Of a DNA stretch of 21,991 nt, positions 9,101 to 15,136 are shown piece by piece (position 1 is the stretch's first letter; every line of letters starts with the position of its first letter). This stretch comes from Brevundimonas sp. UBA4609 (GTDB lineage: Bacteria; Pseudomonadota; Alphaproteobacteria; Caulobacterales; Caulobacteraceae). The DNA lies in NCBI GenBank assembly GCA_002386585.1, contig DGIZ01000090.1, positions 1 to 21,991 on the forward strand, in the 5' to 3' direction. The translations under genes were made by a program, and so were the position numbers. The notes beneath the pieces are model-generated. The model ran no database searches and was not told the DNA's origin. It saw only the letters and a program-made list of their open reading frames with translations.

Positions 9101-9164
9101 TCAGGGCGAGAGCGAGAACGAGCAGGCGATAGGATAGTGCCGTGGCGACCAGCGCGCGAAGCAT
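6093..9164 (-). CDS. Heavy-metal efflux RND pump (CzcA/CusA family)
   Basis: A 1023-residue HME-RND inner-membrane proton/metal antiporter, full length for the family. A first membrane helix (about 12-32) is followed by a large periplasmic loop (AYPNIAQTQVKMILKAPGMT, GGYVRTFEVRPDPVALASAK), a helix cluster 335-520, a second periplasmic loop (TFMPTMDEGSVIVQ, GPNETDSYVRLKPQSEW) and a second helix cluster from about 870. The proton-relay/specificity signature in TM4 reads AIGMLVDGAVVVVEN (395-409, Asp401, Glu408). It lacks the DFG of classical CzcA/CnrA pumps and the Met-rich VDAAIVM pattern of CusA, so the metal is uncertain; divalent cations such as Zn, Co, Cd or Ni are more likely than Cu/Ag. 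It starts 7 bp after the adaptor gene. Confidence 0.93.
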   Translation of the reverse strand: MLRALVATALSYRLLVLALALTVAGLGAWAFVNLPVDAYPNIAQTQVKMILKAPGMTPEEVESRVITPIEMEMLGIPNQAILRSTAKYAIADITIDFTDGTDIYWARQQVAERLSGVLADLPASVSGGLAPISTPLSDVYMFTIEGPLSLQQKRELLDWTIRPALRTVPGVADVNALGGYVRTFEVRPDPVALASAKLSIADLRGAIETGNRNDGAGRLTAGEESLIVRAVGAIRTIEDLESLVIASRDGRIIRLGDVAAVGAGSLTRYGAVTKNGNAETVEGLVIALRGADARQVVDGVRARLEEVQKTLPAGTHIDVFYDRSDLIGHAIGTVEEALLEATILVIVLLILFLGDWRAAAIVAATLPMAAFITFLFMRGMGLSANLMSLGGLAIAIGMLVDGAVVVVENIVERLGREHEEGHPRLNQIFQASSEVIVPVSAGIIIIALVFLPLLSLQGLEGKLFAPVALTIVFALAGSLLLALTLVPVLSSFGLKSGHQGEPWIMRQLSPRYHALLEAAFAHKRIVYGLAAAGLVIAGMAYGAVGKTFMPTMDEGSVIVQLTKLPSISLDQSVQGDMAVQRALRTVPEVQDVIARVGSDEIGLDPMGPNETDSYVRLKPQSEWRGDKDFVVGEMRRAIEGLPGIQPSFTQPIEMRVSEMLTGARGDLAVKIFGPDLVTLGDLAGQVQRALSGINGASEVLTVANDSVDYLQLDIDRAAAGRFGMPVDQMQDALRAQVEGVRAGIVAEGQKRVPIVIRGDESLRSDPARFADLQLLTPDGGLARVSDMARVETTQGPVKLDHENGSRFALVQAFVSGRDLVGYVNEAKAAVAAQVNLPPGYRIVWGGQFENQQRASARLMLVIPVALLLIFFVLLATLRSLRAAILILVNIPFAMVGGIVSLWASGQYLSVPASVGFIALLGIAVLNGLVLVAYFRQLLAEGYGMAEAVRHGAERRLRPVLMTASITAFGLVPLLFASGPGSEIQRPLAIVVIGGLITSTLLTLVLLPILFERFGESAGKTENA

Positions 9165-9171
9165 GGGCCGA

Positions 9172-10299
9172 TTACCGCGACAGGGCGAGCGCTTTGAGCG
9201 CGCTCGTGCCGGCGATCACGATCTGTTCGGCGGGCGCCAAGCCGGACAGTAATACGACTTGACCGCCGACTGTCCCACCGATTGTCACGTCGCGCATTGC
9301 AAAACCGCCAGTAGTGGGGACGAAAACGACGGTCCGGTCATCCACCCTGGTGACAGCGTTAGCCGGCACGGCGACCGCGCCCGCAGGGGCCGGGCCGGCA
9401 ATCGACAGACTGGTCGCCCGGCCGGCGACGATGCCCGGACCTGCGGCGATCTCTGCCTTCACGCTGGCTGATCGGGTTGCCGGATCGATTGTCGATCCTA
9501 CCGCCGTCACACGCCCCGTTATGTTCGGGTCGATCCGCACGGTCATTCCGGGGCGGACCAGCCCTACAAAACGCTCGGGCAACTGGCCGAGCACCTCGTA
9601 GCGGTTCGCCGCGTCGATCACATAAGGCGCGGTCGTTCCGTCCACCGAACCTCCTGCCTGAATGCTGGCGGCCGTGACCCGCCCCCCGATGGGCGCCGTC
9701 AGCGTATAGGCGCCGCTCGCGCCATGACCGTTGACCATCCGCAGGATGCGCGCTTTCTCGGAAACGTCGGCATTGGCTTCCACGGCCATCGCACTCGCTT
9801 CGTCGGCGCGCGCGCCGGCAACAATGCCCTCGTGGCTGAGTTGTGTCAGACGGGCGGCGTTCGAGCGGGCGACTCCGAGGCGCGCATTTGCTCGCGTCAG
9901 GTCAGCCCCCAACATCAGCACCTCGCGGCTGGAAATGACCGCCAGCGCCTGTCCCTGCCGCACGGTGTCGCCTTCGACGACCAGTGTGCGCATCACCACG
10001 CCAGGGAAGGTCGCCACCACCGCGACACGCGCATTCGCCGGGGGCTGGATCACCGCCGGCACTGTCGCCAGCGGGGTATCCTCGGCCGCGACGGCAGGTG
10101 CCAGCCGGATACCAAGCTGCGCCGCCTGTTTGCCGTCCACCCTGAGTTCGCCGGGGACGGCTCCTGCATTTTCTTGAACCGTCCCCGGCCGCGCCGCAGG
10201 GGGCGCCGGCGCGTTCAAGTCCGCAGCGATCCACCACAGGCCGGATACGACGCCGACCACGACTATGGCGCCAATGGGAATATAGACTCGGCTGTTCAT
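9172..10299 (-). CDS. Efflux RND periplasmic adaptor (CzcB/CusB-like membrane fusion protein)
   Basis: A 375-residue membrane fusion protein linking the RND pump to the TolC-like channel. An N-terminal membrane anchor (about 6-25, IPIGAIVVVGVVSGLWWIAA) is followed by the split biotinyl-lipoyl domain (FPGVVMRTLVVEGDTVRQGQ near 97-117 and TLTAPIGGRVTAASIQAGGS near 200-220), an alpha-hairpin between them (ARLGVARSNAARLTQLSHEG), a beta-barrel region (RPGMTVRIDPNITGRVTAVG) and a membrane-proximal domain (VPANAVTRVDDRTVVFVPTT). No CusB-type Met cluster or CzcB His-rich N-terminus is visible. It is the first gene of the efflux operon, preceded by a PhoB-type box. Its first ~85 codons are duplicated as a pseudogene at 11471-11726. 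Confidence 0.92.
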   Translation of the reverse strand: MNSRVYIPIGAIVVVGVVSGLWWIAADLNAPAPPAARPGTVQENAGAVPGELRVDGKQAAQLGIRLAPAVAAEDTPLATVPAVIQPPANARVAVVATFPGVVMRTLVVEGDTVRQGQALAVISSREVLMLGADLTRANARLGVARSNAARLTQLSHEGIVAGARADEASAMAVEANADVSEKARILRMVNGHGASGAYTLTAPIGGRVTAASIQAGGSVDGTTAPYVIDAANRYEVLGQLPERFVGLVRPGMTVRIDPNITGRVTAVGSTIDPATRSASVKAEIAAGPGIVAGRATSLSIAGPAPAGAVAVPANAVTRVDDRTVVFVPTTGGFAMRDVTIGGTVGGQVVLLSGLAPAEQIVIAGTSALKALALSR

Positions 10300-10321
10300 G
10301 CCCTTCGCCTAGAAGGGCAAG

Positions 10322-10339
10322 CTGACGGCTCCCTGACGG
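10322..10339 (-). promoter_or_regulatory. PhoB/OmpR-type direct-repeat box upstream of czcB
   Basis: On the plus strand the sequence reads CTGACGG-CTCC-CTGACGG: two perfect heptamers 11 bp apart, ending 23 bp upstream of the adaptor start codon. Tandem heptamers with an 11-bp period are the classical binding layout of OmpR/PhoB-family response regulators, and such a regulator is encoded at 12792-13466. The same layout recurs at 11749-11766 and 15085-15102. Confidence 0.55.
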
Positions 10340-10348
10340 CGGGAAGAT

Positions 10349-10422
10349 TCAGCTATTGTCCGGAAACTGCAATGTCAGTTCACGCGCCCGGATCAGTGGT
10401 CAGCGCTCCGCCATGCGCCGCC
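10349..10422 (-). pseudogene. Histidine kinase 3'-end remnant
   Basis: This is the counterpart of the last ~25 codons of the kinase gene at 11776-12795. It reads HGGALTTDPG, then loses two bases relative to the intact copy (the Gly-Gly-Arg region), which creates an early stop. The remainder still resembles ELTLQFPNN in another frame. It is a leftover of the duplication that flanks the PAP2 gene and has no kinase function. Confidence 0.75.
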
Positions 10423-10522
10423 GATGGCGGTCCAGAACCGGCCGAGCCCCCCAAGTCGCCGCCGCCGATAGGAGCAGGGCGAGCGACGTCAGGAGAAGAA
10501 GGCGCAGAATCCGGCCGGTCAC
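10400..10522 (-). pseudogene. Possible truncated membrane protein gene following PAP2
   Basis: A GTG-initiated frame of 40 codons begins 62 bp after the PAP2 stop. It encodes a basic start and one hydrophobic helix (VTGRILRLLLLTSLALLLSA) followed by an Arg-rich segment. From about base 10422 it runs out of frame into the kinase remnant and stops. This looks like the first ~33 codons of a membrane or exported protein that once followed PAP2 and was cut off at the recombination junction. I do not recognise the family. It could also be a chance frame. Confidence 0.3.
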
Positions 10523-10584
10523 GAACAAACCACGGCCTGGGCCTTTGCGCCCTGCCGCAGAATTGGCGCTTCTTCGCCGGGATT

Positions 10585-11406
10585 TCAGGCCGGCAGAACC
10601 CAGCGACGGACGCGGCGAGCCCGGCGCGCGACCTTGGGACAGGCCAGCGCCGCCCGGTGCAGCACCGCGATGACCAACGCGGTGATCGCCCAGGACAACA
10701 GGACGTCCGACAGGAAATGCCCCCCGAAGGCGATCCGGTTCAGCGACAGCGCCAGTCCATAGGCGAGGGCCGCCGCCACGACCGGCGCGCGCCAAGCCGC
10801 GGGCGCCATCAGGACGGCGACGCCGACCATCCACGCCGCCGAGGACGCTTCGCCCGAGACGAACGAGCAGTTGGAGGCGCAATTGTCGCTCAGCCTCCAG
10901 GCGGCGGTGAAGTCGGCCTCGCCACTGAACGCTTCGATCTGGACCGGCCGGGCGCGGCCCCACAGTGATTTCAGCAGGCTGTTGACGATGAGGCCCGAAC
11001 CGAGCGCCAAGCCCGCCAGCAGAACGACCGCGCGCCGGGCCAGGCCGGCAAGGCGACGGCGGCGAATGACACCGGCCACCGCCGTCGCGACCAGGCCCAG
11101 CAGGACCACGCCCAGCACTAGGCTGGAAGATTTCCGCAAGGCTTTCAGCACCGGCTCGGCGGCCAGGGCGAAGCCCGTTTCGGGGCTGTAGAACAGGGTG
11201 CTGACCGCCATGTCGATGCCCGGCAGGACCATGAAATAGGCCGACAGGCCAAGAGTCGCGGCCAGGGCGATGGCCACGGGCTCATCCGGCCGCGCGCCGG
11301 CGACGAGCACGAGGCGCGCCCAGGTCACCCTTCGCCGCAGACGGTGTTCGGAAAAGAGGCGACGCGAACGACGCTTGGGCTCCGCGACAGCCGACAGGTC
11401 CGTCAT
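10585..11406 (-). CDS. PAP2-family membrane phosphatase
   Basis: A 273-residue polytopic PAP2 (phosphatidic acid phosphatase type 2) protein with about six membrane helices. Motif 1 appears as KSLWGRARP, motif 2 as CSFVSGEAS and motif 3 as LNRIAFGGHFLSD, in correct order. Motif 2 normally reads PSGH; here the His is Glu. As far as I recall this SGE variant occurs in other proteobacterial PAP2 proteins, some linked to lipid A or undecaprenyl phosphate, so it is not proof of inactivity. I chose the ATG at 11406; an in-frame TTG lies 12 bp upstream. The gene sits alone between two copies of the kinase/adaptor junction, so it probably arrived by recombination. Its substrate is unknown. Confidence 0.85.
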   Translation of the reverse strand: MTDLSAVAEPKRRSRRLFSEHRLRRRVTWARLVLVAGARPDEPVAIALAATLGLSAYFMVLPGIDMAVSTLFYSPETGFALAAEPVLKALRKSSSLVLGVVLLGLVATAVAGVIRRRRLAGLARRAVVLLAGLALGSGLIVNSLLKSLWGRARPVQIEAFSGEADFTAAWRLSDNCASNCSFVSGEASSAAWMVGVAVLMAPAAWRAPVVAAALAYGLALSLNRIAFGGHFLSDVLLSWAITALVIAVLHRAALACPKVARRARRVRRWVLPA

Positions 11407-11470
11407 CGAACGCCCCAAATCGATCTGTCAATGCAGGAATCCTTAGTCGAGCCGTGCAGCCCGCTCTTCA

Positions 11471-11726
11471 CTGGATCACCGCCGGCACTGTTGCCAGCGG
11501 GGTGTCCTCGGCCGCGACGGCAGGCGCCAGCCGGATACCAAGCTGCGCCGCCTGTTTGCCGTCCACCCTGAGTTCGCCGGGGACGGCTCCTGCATTTTCT
11601 TGAACCGTCCCCGGCCGCGCCGCAGGGGGGCGCCAGCGCGATCAAGTCCGCAGCGGTCCACCACAGGCCGGATACGACGCCGACCAGGACTATGGCGCTA
11701 ATGGGAATATGGACCCGGCTGTTCAT
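11471..11726 (-). pseudogene. Truncated, frameshifted czcB-like adaptor remnant
   Basis: The first ~85 codons match the intact adaptor start: MNSRVHIPISAIVLVGVVSG here versus MNSRVYIPIGAIVVVGVVSG in the functional gene. An extra G in a run of six Gs near 11627-11632 shifts the frame just after the membrane anchor. The other frame then continues the adaptor homology (VQENAGAVPGELRVDGKQAA) until the break at 11471. The gene is dead through both frameshift and truncation. Confidence 0.88.
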
Positions 11727-11748
11727 GCCCGTCGCCTAGAAGGGCAAA

Positions 11749-11766
11749 CTGACGGCTCCCTGACGA
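11749..11766 (-). promoter_or_regulatory. PhoB-type box, copy B
   Basis: On the plus strand this reads CTGACGG-CTCC-CTGACGA, the same 11-bp tandem layout as at 10322-10339 with one change in the last base. It sits 10 bp after the kinase stop codon and faces the dead adaptor remnant. If active it could drive transcription toward PAP2. Confidence 0.45.
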
Positions 11767-11775
11767 CGAGAAGAT

Positions 11776-12795
11776 TCAGCTATTGTTCGGGAACTGCAAT
11801 GTCAGTTCGCGCCCGCCCGGATCGGTGGTCAGCGCACCGCCATGCGCCGCCATGATCCGCTCGACAATCGCGAGGCCTAGACCCGCGCCGTCCTTGCTGG
11901 CATGGTCGGCGCGGCTGTGACGCTGGACCAGATCACGCAGCCGATCGGAAGACAGGCCCGGCCCCTGATCCTTGACCCGTATGACGCCCCCTGGGCCGAC
12001 GAACACCTGCACTGTGCCACCGGCAGGCGTCGCGCGCACCGCATTTTCCACCAGATTGCGGAGCGCCGCCGCTATCGCTTCGCGCCGGCCGCGCACGATC
12101 GGCGATTCCGCCCCGGCTTCCAGGGCGATCGTCTTGCCGGCCGCGATCACACCCGGCGCCAATAGGCTAACGACATCGGTCGCTACATCGGTCAACGGCA
12201 CGGCCTCGGGTGCCAGTTGCGCCGCCGTCGCCGCGTCGACCTGGGCGAGCAGCATCAATTGATCGATCAGCCGTCGCATTGCCGCCACATCGGTTTTCAG
12301 ACGACTTGCCTCGGCATGGTCGAGCCGGTCTAGCTCCAGTGACAGCATGGCGAGCGGGGTTCGCAACTCATGCGCGACGTCGGCGGCAAAAGCTTCTTGC
12401 CGTGCCGCCGCCTCGTCCAGACGCCCAAGAAGATCGTTGACGGCATCCGTGAACGGCAATGCTTCGGCAGGCATCCGCGACGTGTCGATTCGATATCCGC
12501 GCTCATGCCCGCGCGCCGCCTCGATTTCCACGGCGGTCTCTTCCAGCGGCATGAAAGCCTGCCGGATGACCCTGAGACCGACAAACGCCATCGGCGCCAA
12601 TAGGACAAGAACCGGCAAGGCGACATGTTCCAGCATCTCCTGGATCGCGCGGACGGTGGCCTGATTCGCGTTGAGATCGACAAACGAGAGGCGGTAGAAG
12701 AAGACAACGGCGGCAAGCAAAAGAAGCGAACCGACCAATCCGACCAGACCGAGCCCTCTTGCCAGACGCCGGGAAACGGATCGCCGATGTGTCAT
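11776..12795 (-). CDS. Sensor histidine kinase (two-component system)
   Basis: A 339-residue membrane histidine kinase. Two membrane helices (about 14-36 and 58-76) flank a periplasmic loop of only ~20 residues. A HAMP-like linker follows, then the HisKA H-box AADVAHELRTPLAML with phospho-acceptor His142, the N-box LRNLVENAVRATP (Asn251), G1 KDQGPGL (275-281) and G2 GAGLGLAIV (303-311). It is a complete catalytic core. The start overlaps the response regulator stop by 4 bp, so the two are coupled. The loop is too small for a normal periplasmic sensor domain, so it may sense within the membrane or through a partner. Context suggests metal or envelope stress. Confidence 0.93.
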   Translation of the reverse strand: MTHRRSVSRRLARGLGLVGLVGSLLLLAAVVFFYRLSFVDLNANQATVRAIQEMLEHVALPVLVLLAPMAFVGLRVIRQAFMPLEETAVEIEAARGHERGYRIDTSRMPAEALPFTDAVNDLLGRLDEAAARQEAFAADVAHELRTPLAMLSLELDRLDHAEASRLKTDVAAMRRLIDQLMLLAQVDAATAAQLAPEAVPLTDVATDVVSLLAPGVIAAGKTIALEAGAESPIVRGRREAIAAALRNLVENAVRATPAGGTVQVFVGPGGVIRVKDQGPGLSSDRLRDLVQRHSRADHASKDGAGLGLAIVERIMAAHGGALTTDPGGRELTLQFPNNS

Positions 12796-13466
12796 GCCGT
12801 CTCTCGCAGCATATAGCCGATGCCCCGGATCGTATGCAGCTTTCCGCCGGCTCCAGCTTCGTCGATTTTCCGTCGCAATCGTGACATCGCCGCTTCCACG
12901 GCATTGGGCGTGACCGGCTCGTTGAAGCTATAGAGCGCATCCTCGATCACACCGCGCCGGACAACCGTGCCCGCGCGACGCATGAGCAGCTCCAGAAGAT
13001 CGGCTTCACGGCGGGACAAGTCGATCTCATTGCCTTGGTAGTGCGCCGCCCTGGCTGCCGTGTCGAAGCTTAGCGATCCTATTTCGATCACGGTCTGCGC
13101 TCGTGGACCGGGACGGCGCAGCAGTGCTCGAATTCGTGCCGCGAGTTCCTCGATCTCGATCGGCTTCACGACATAATCGTCCGCTCCGCCATCGAGTCCC
13201 GCAACCCTGTCTTCCAGCGCACCGCGCGCCGTCACGATGAGCGCCGGCGCGACATGCCGTGCGCGGCGCTTTGCGCCGAGCCAGTCGATGCCATCACCAT
13301 CGGGCAGGCCGAGATCGAGTACGATCGCGTCATAGGCCGCGCCATCCATGGCGCTGTCCGCATCGGCGAGATTGCAGGCGATGTCGCATGAGAAGCCCCG
13401 GCGCTGAAGTCCCTCGGCCATCAGCTTTGCCAGCCGGTCGTTGTCCTCGACGATAAGCACTCGCAT
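12792..13466 (-). CDS. OmpR-family response regulator
   Basis: A 224-residue DNA-binding response regulator. The receiver domain (1-115) has the acidic pair Glu7/Asp8, phospho-acceptor Asp51 in VLDLGLPDGDG, Thr79 and Lys101 (VVKPIE). The C-terminal winged helix (about 125-222) contains EIDLSRREADLLELLMRRAG, the recognition-helix region VTPNAVEAAMSRLRRKID and the terminal hairpin HTIRGIGYMLRE. It closely resembles the QseB/PmrA/CzcR type. It leads the RR-HK pair and overlaps the kinase gene by 4 bp. Candidate targets are the tandem 11-bp-period boxes upstream of czcB and of the cytochrome gene. A 13-bp palindrome near its own start may add control. Confidence 0.95.
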   Translation of the reverse strand: MRVLIVEDNDRLAKLMAEGLQRRGFSCDIACNLADADSAMDGAAYDAIVLDLGLPDGDGIDWLGAKRRARHVAPALIVTARGALEDRVAGLDGGADDYVVKPIEIEELAARIRALLRRPGPRAQTVIEIGSLSFDTAARAAHYQGNEIDLSRREADLLELLMRRAGTVVRRGVIEDALYSFNEPVTPNAVEAAMSRLRRKIDEAGAGGKLHTIRGIGYMLRETA

Positions 13467-13650
13467 GAGGGGCGACTCTCTAGTCTAGAGTTCGGGCGCG
13501 GTCGTGTTCGACCTGCGTTCTTCAATCACAATGACGGAAATCGCATGGATATCTGCTGAACCTCGGGAGAAGATGATCGGCTCTTGTCGCGATACGTCCC
13601 ATGGCCGAAGTCACCCTGACGGTAGAGATTTCTCGATGCGATGCGAAAAT
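13467..13650. promoter_or_regulatory. Response-regulator promoter region: palindrome and isolated half-boxes
   Basis: The 184-bp gap between VIT1 and the response regulator contains a perfect palindrome CTCTAG-T-CTAGAG (13478-13490), 11 bp upstream of the regulator's ATG. It also has two single half-site-like heptamers, CTGACGG at 13616-13622 and ATGACGG at 13531-13537, without a good tandem partner at 11 bp. The promoter for the two-component operon should lie here, possibly autoregulated. No clear terminator for VIT1 is visible. Confidence 0.35.
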
Positions 13651-14352
13651 TCAAAGAGATGTCCCGAAAAGGCGTCCGATACCCGCCGTCAGAGCCATCG
13701 CCAGTGCGCCCCAGAAGGTGACTCGGATCACGGCGCGAATAGGTGCAGCTCCGCCCGCCTGGGCGCCGAGGAATCCGAGCACAGCCAGGCAAACCAGCGA
13801 TGTGGCGATCACTAGCGGGATCAGGAACTGTTGCGGGGCTAGCGCAATGACGGCCAGGGGCGCCGCCGCTCCGGCGCTGAAGGTGATCGCCGAAGTCAGC
13901 GCGGCCTGCAGGGGGCGCGCAGTCGAGACTTCCGAGATGCCAAGTTCGTCGCGAGCATGTGCTCCCAAAGCGTCCTTGGCCATAAGTTGATCGGCAACCT
14001 GCAAGGCGAGATCGACATCGAGTCCTCGTCCGACGTAGATATTCGCCAGTTCCTGGCGCTCGAAATCGGGTTGATCTGTGAGTTCGCGCTTTTCCATCGC
14101 AAGATCGGCCTTCTCTGTATCCGACTGCGAACTGACCGAAACATATTCACCCGCCGCCATCGACATTGCGCCGGCAACCAACGCCGCAACGCCTGCGATC
14201 AGGATAGCGGCTTTATCCGCGCCGGAAGCAGCGACACCGGCGATCAGGCTCCCTGTCGACACTATCCCGTCGTTGGCGCCCAAGACGGCAGCGCGCAGCC
14301 AGCCGATGCGGCTCACTGCGTGGCGCTCAGGATGAGTTCGTAGTCTGCTCAT
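13651..14352 (-). CDS. VIT1/CCC1-family Fe/Mn transporter
   Basis: A 233-residue VIT1/CCC1 family membrane protein, a group that moves Fe2+ or Mn2+ out of the cytosol. Signature segments are LRAAVLGANDGIVSTGSLIA (about 19-38) and AGAMSMAAGEYVSVSSQSDT (about 60-79) in the first two helices. A charged cytoplasmic Glu-rich hairpin, the metal-binding region, follows (EKADLAMEKRELTDQPDFER), then three C-terminal helices. Length is normal. It lies 46 bp downstream of the cytochrome b gene on the same strand and may share its transcript. It widens the block's function from divalent metal efflux to iron or manganese handling. Confidence 0.92.
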   Translation of the reverse strand: MSRLRTHPERHAVSRIGWLRAAVLGANDGIVSTGSLIAGVAASGADKAAILIAGVAALVAGAMSMAAGEYVSVSSQSDTEKADLAMEKRELTDQPDFERQELANIYVGRGLDVDLALQVADQLMAKDALGAHARDELGISEVSTARPLQAALTSAITFSAGAAAPLAVIALAPQQFLIPLVIATSLVCLAVLGFLGAQAGGAAPIRAVIRVTFWGALAMALTAGIGRLFGTSL

Positions 14353-14398
14353 CGCTTGGTCCCCACGCGATCTGACCCGGCGGCGCGGGCCGGCTGTT

Positions 14399-15025
14399 CT
14401 AGGCGCGCCATGGCAGCATCCTGCGCAATGTATCGTCTTTCATGACATAGTGATGGACGAGTGCAGCGAGGGCGTGAAGGCCGATCAGGTAATAGCCGAT
14501 AGTCCCCACCGTTTCGTGCAGTTCCTTGATCTGGTGGGCGGCATCCCTGTTCTCTCCCATCAGCGGAGGCAAGACGAGGCCGAAGAACGGGATAGGCTTG
14601 CCCGAAGCGCTCAGAACCAGCCAACCGGCCACGGGCATGAAAATCATGAACAGATACAATGCTAGGTGGACAGAACGCGACAGGAAGCGTTGCCATGCCT
14701 TTGGTTCAGGCGTGATTCGAGGCGTGGTTCCCACTATGCGGGCGATCACGCGGATAATGACCAAGGCCAGGACTGTCAGGCCCAGCATGAAATGCAACGC
14801 TTTCATGCCTTCCCTGATGTCACTCCCTTTTGGATAATATCCGCGAAGTTCGATGCAGGCATAAACGACCGCAATCAACAGCAGCATCAGCCAATGCAGC
14901 GCGATGCTCAAGCTTCCGTAGCGTCCGGATTTCAGGCTCCCACTCATCCTTAGCGCTCCACTTGTGACATCGTCCCGGTCCGGCGATGATTCAGTTCGAG
15001 TTTCGGCCTGCGCCATCAAGCTCAC
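14399..15025 (-). CDS. Cytochrome b561-family di-heme membrane protein
   Basis: A 208-residue four-helix b-type cytochrome of the CybB/b561 prokaryotic family. Likely heme ligands are His44 (IALHWLMLLL), His78 (MKALHFMLGL), His170 (KELHETVGTIG) and His184 (IGLHALAALVHH); the 34- and 14-residue spacings match the pattern I know from CybB. Such proteins pass electrons from quinol in the inner membrane. The N-terminus carries ~26 extra polar residues, so translation might instead begin at the Met at 14947 (MSGSLKSGRYGS). A tandem PhoB-type box lies 60 bp upstream of the longer start. Its role in this metal block is unknown; pairing with VIT1 suggests metal redox. Confidence 0.9.
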   Translation of the reverse strand: MSLMAQAETRTESSPDRDDVTSGALRMSGSLKSGRYGSLSIALHWLMLLLIAVVYACIELRGYYPKGSDIREGMKALHFMLGLTVLALVIIRVIARIVGTTPRITPEPKAWQRFLSRSVHLALYLFMIFMPVAGWLVLSASGKPIPFFGLVLPPLMGENRDAAHQIKELHETVGTIGYYLIGLHALAALVHHYVMKDDTLRRMLPWRA

Positions 15026-15084
15026 CGATCATTGGACTGATCGGAAGTATCGTTATTGTCAGCTTAGCCGGCTACAGGATGAAC

Positions 15085-15102
15085 CTGACCGCATTCTGAC
15101 GA
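15085..15102 (-). promoter_or_regulatory. PhoB-type direct-repeat box upstream of the cytochrome b gene
   Basis: On the plus strand this reads CTGACCG-CATT-CTGACGA: two heptamers at an 11-bp period, matching the czcB box at five or six of seven positions per half. It lies in the 111-bp gap upstream of the cytochrome/VIT1 genes in the same orientation as the czcB box. No other strong promoter element was identified in this gap. Confidence 0.45.
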
Positions 15103-15136
15103 TGCGGCCGCGAAGGACTATTCTGGCGCATAGCCG

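Larger units (their letters stand above)
10045..10422. repeat. Direct repeat copy A (czcB 5' end, control region, kinase 3' remnant)
   Basis: This 378-bp stretch is repeated in the same orientation at 11471-11851. I count about 22 differences including small indels, so roughly 94% identity. It covers the first ~85 codons of the adaptor gene, its control region with the box, and the last ~25 codons of a histidine kinase gene. The match ends abruptly at a GCCATGCGCCGCC sequence shared by both copies. This copy belongs to the functional adaptor gene. Confidence 0.9.
11471..11851. repeat. Direct repeat copy B (kinase 3' end, control region, czcB' remnant)
   Basis: The second copy of the ~380-bp repeat at 10045-10422. 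Here the kinase end is intact and part of a functional gene, while the adaptor 5' end is cut at 11471 where the PAP2 segment begins. The 1048 bp between the copies (10423-11470) holds PAP2 and the short frame after it. Homologous recombination between the copies would delete PAP2 and join kinase and adaptor directly. Confidence 0.9.

Noticed and set aside
9724..10968. Plus-strand open frame of 414 codons spanning the adaptor 5' end, the repeat and the PAP2 3' part
   Set aside because: It runs antisense across two well-supported genes and a recombination joint, and the product has no family resemblance.
10045..11851. Direct repeats flanking PAP2 considered as IS or transposon ends
   Set aside because: The repeats are pieces of known genes with no transposase between them and no terminal inverted repeats, so recombination between homologous clusters fits better.
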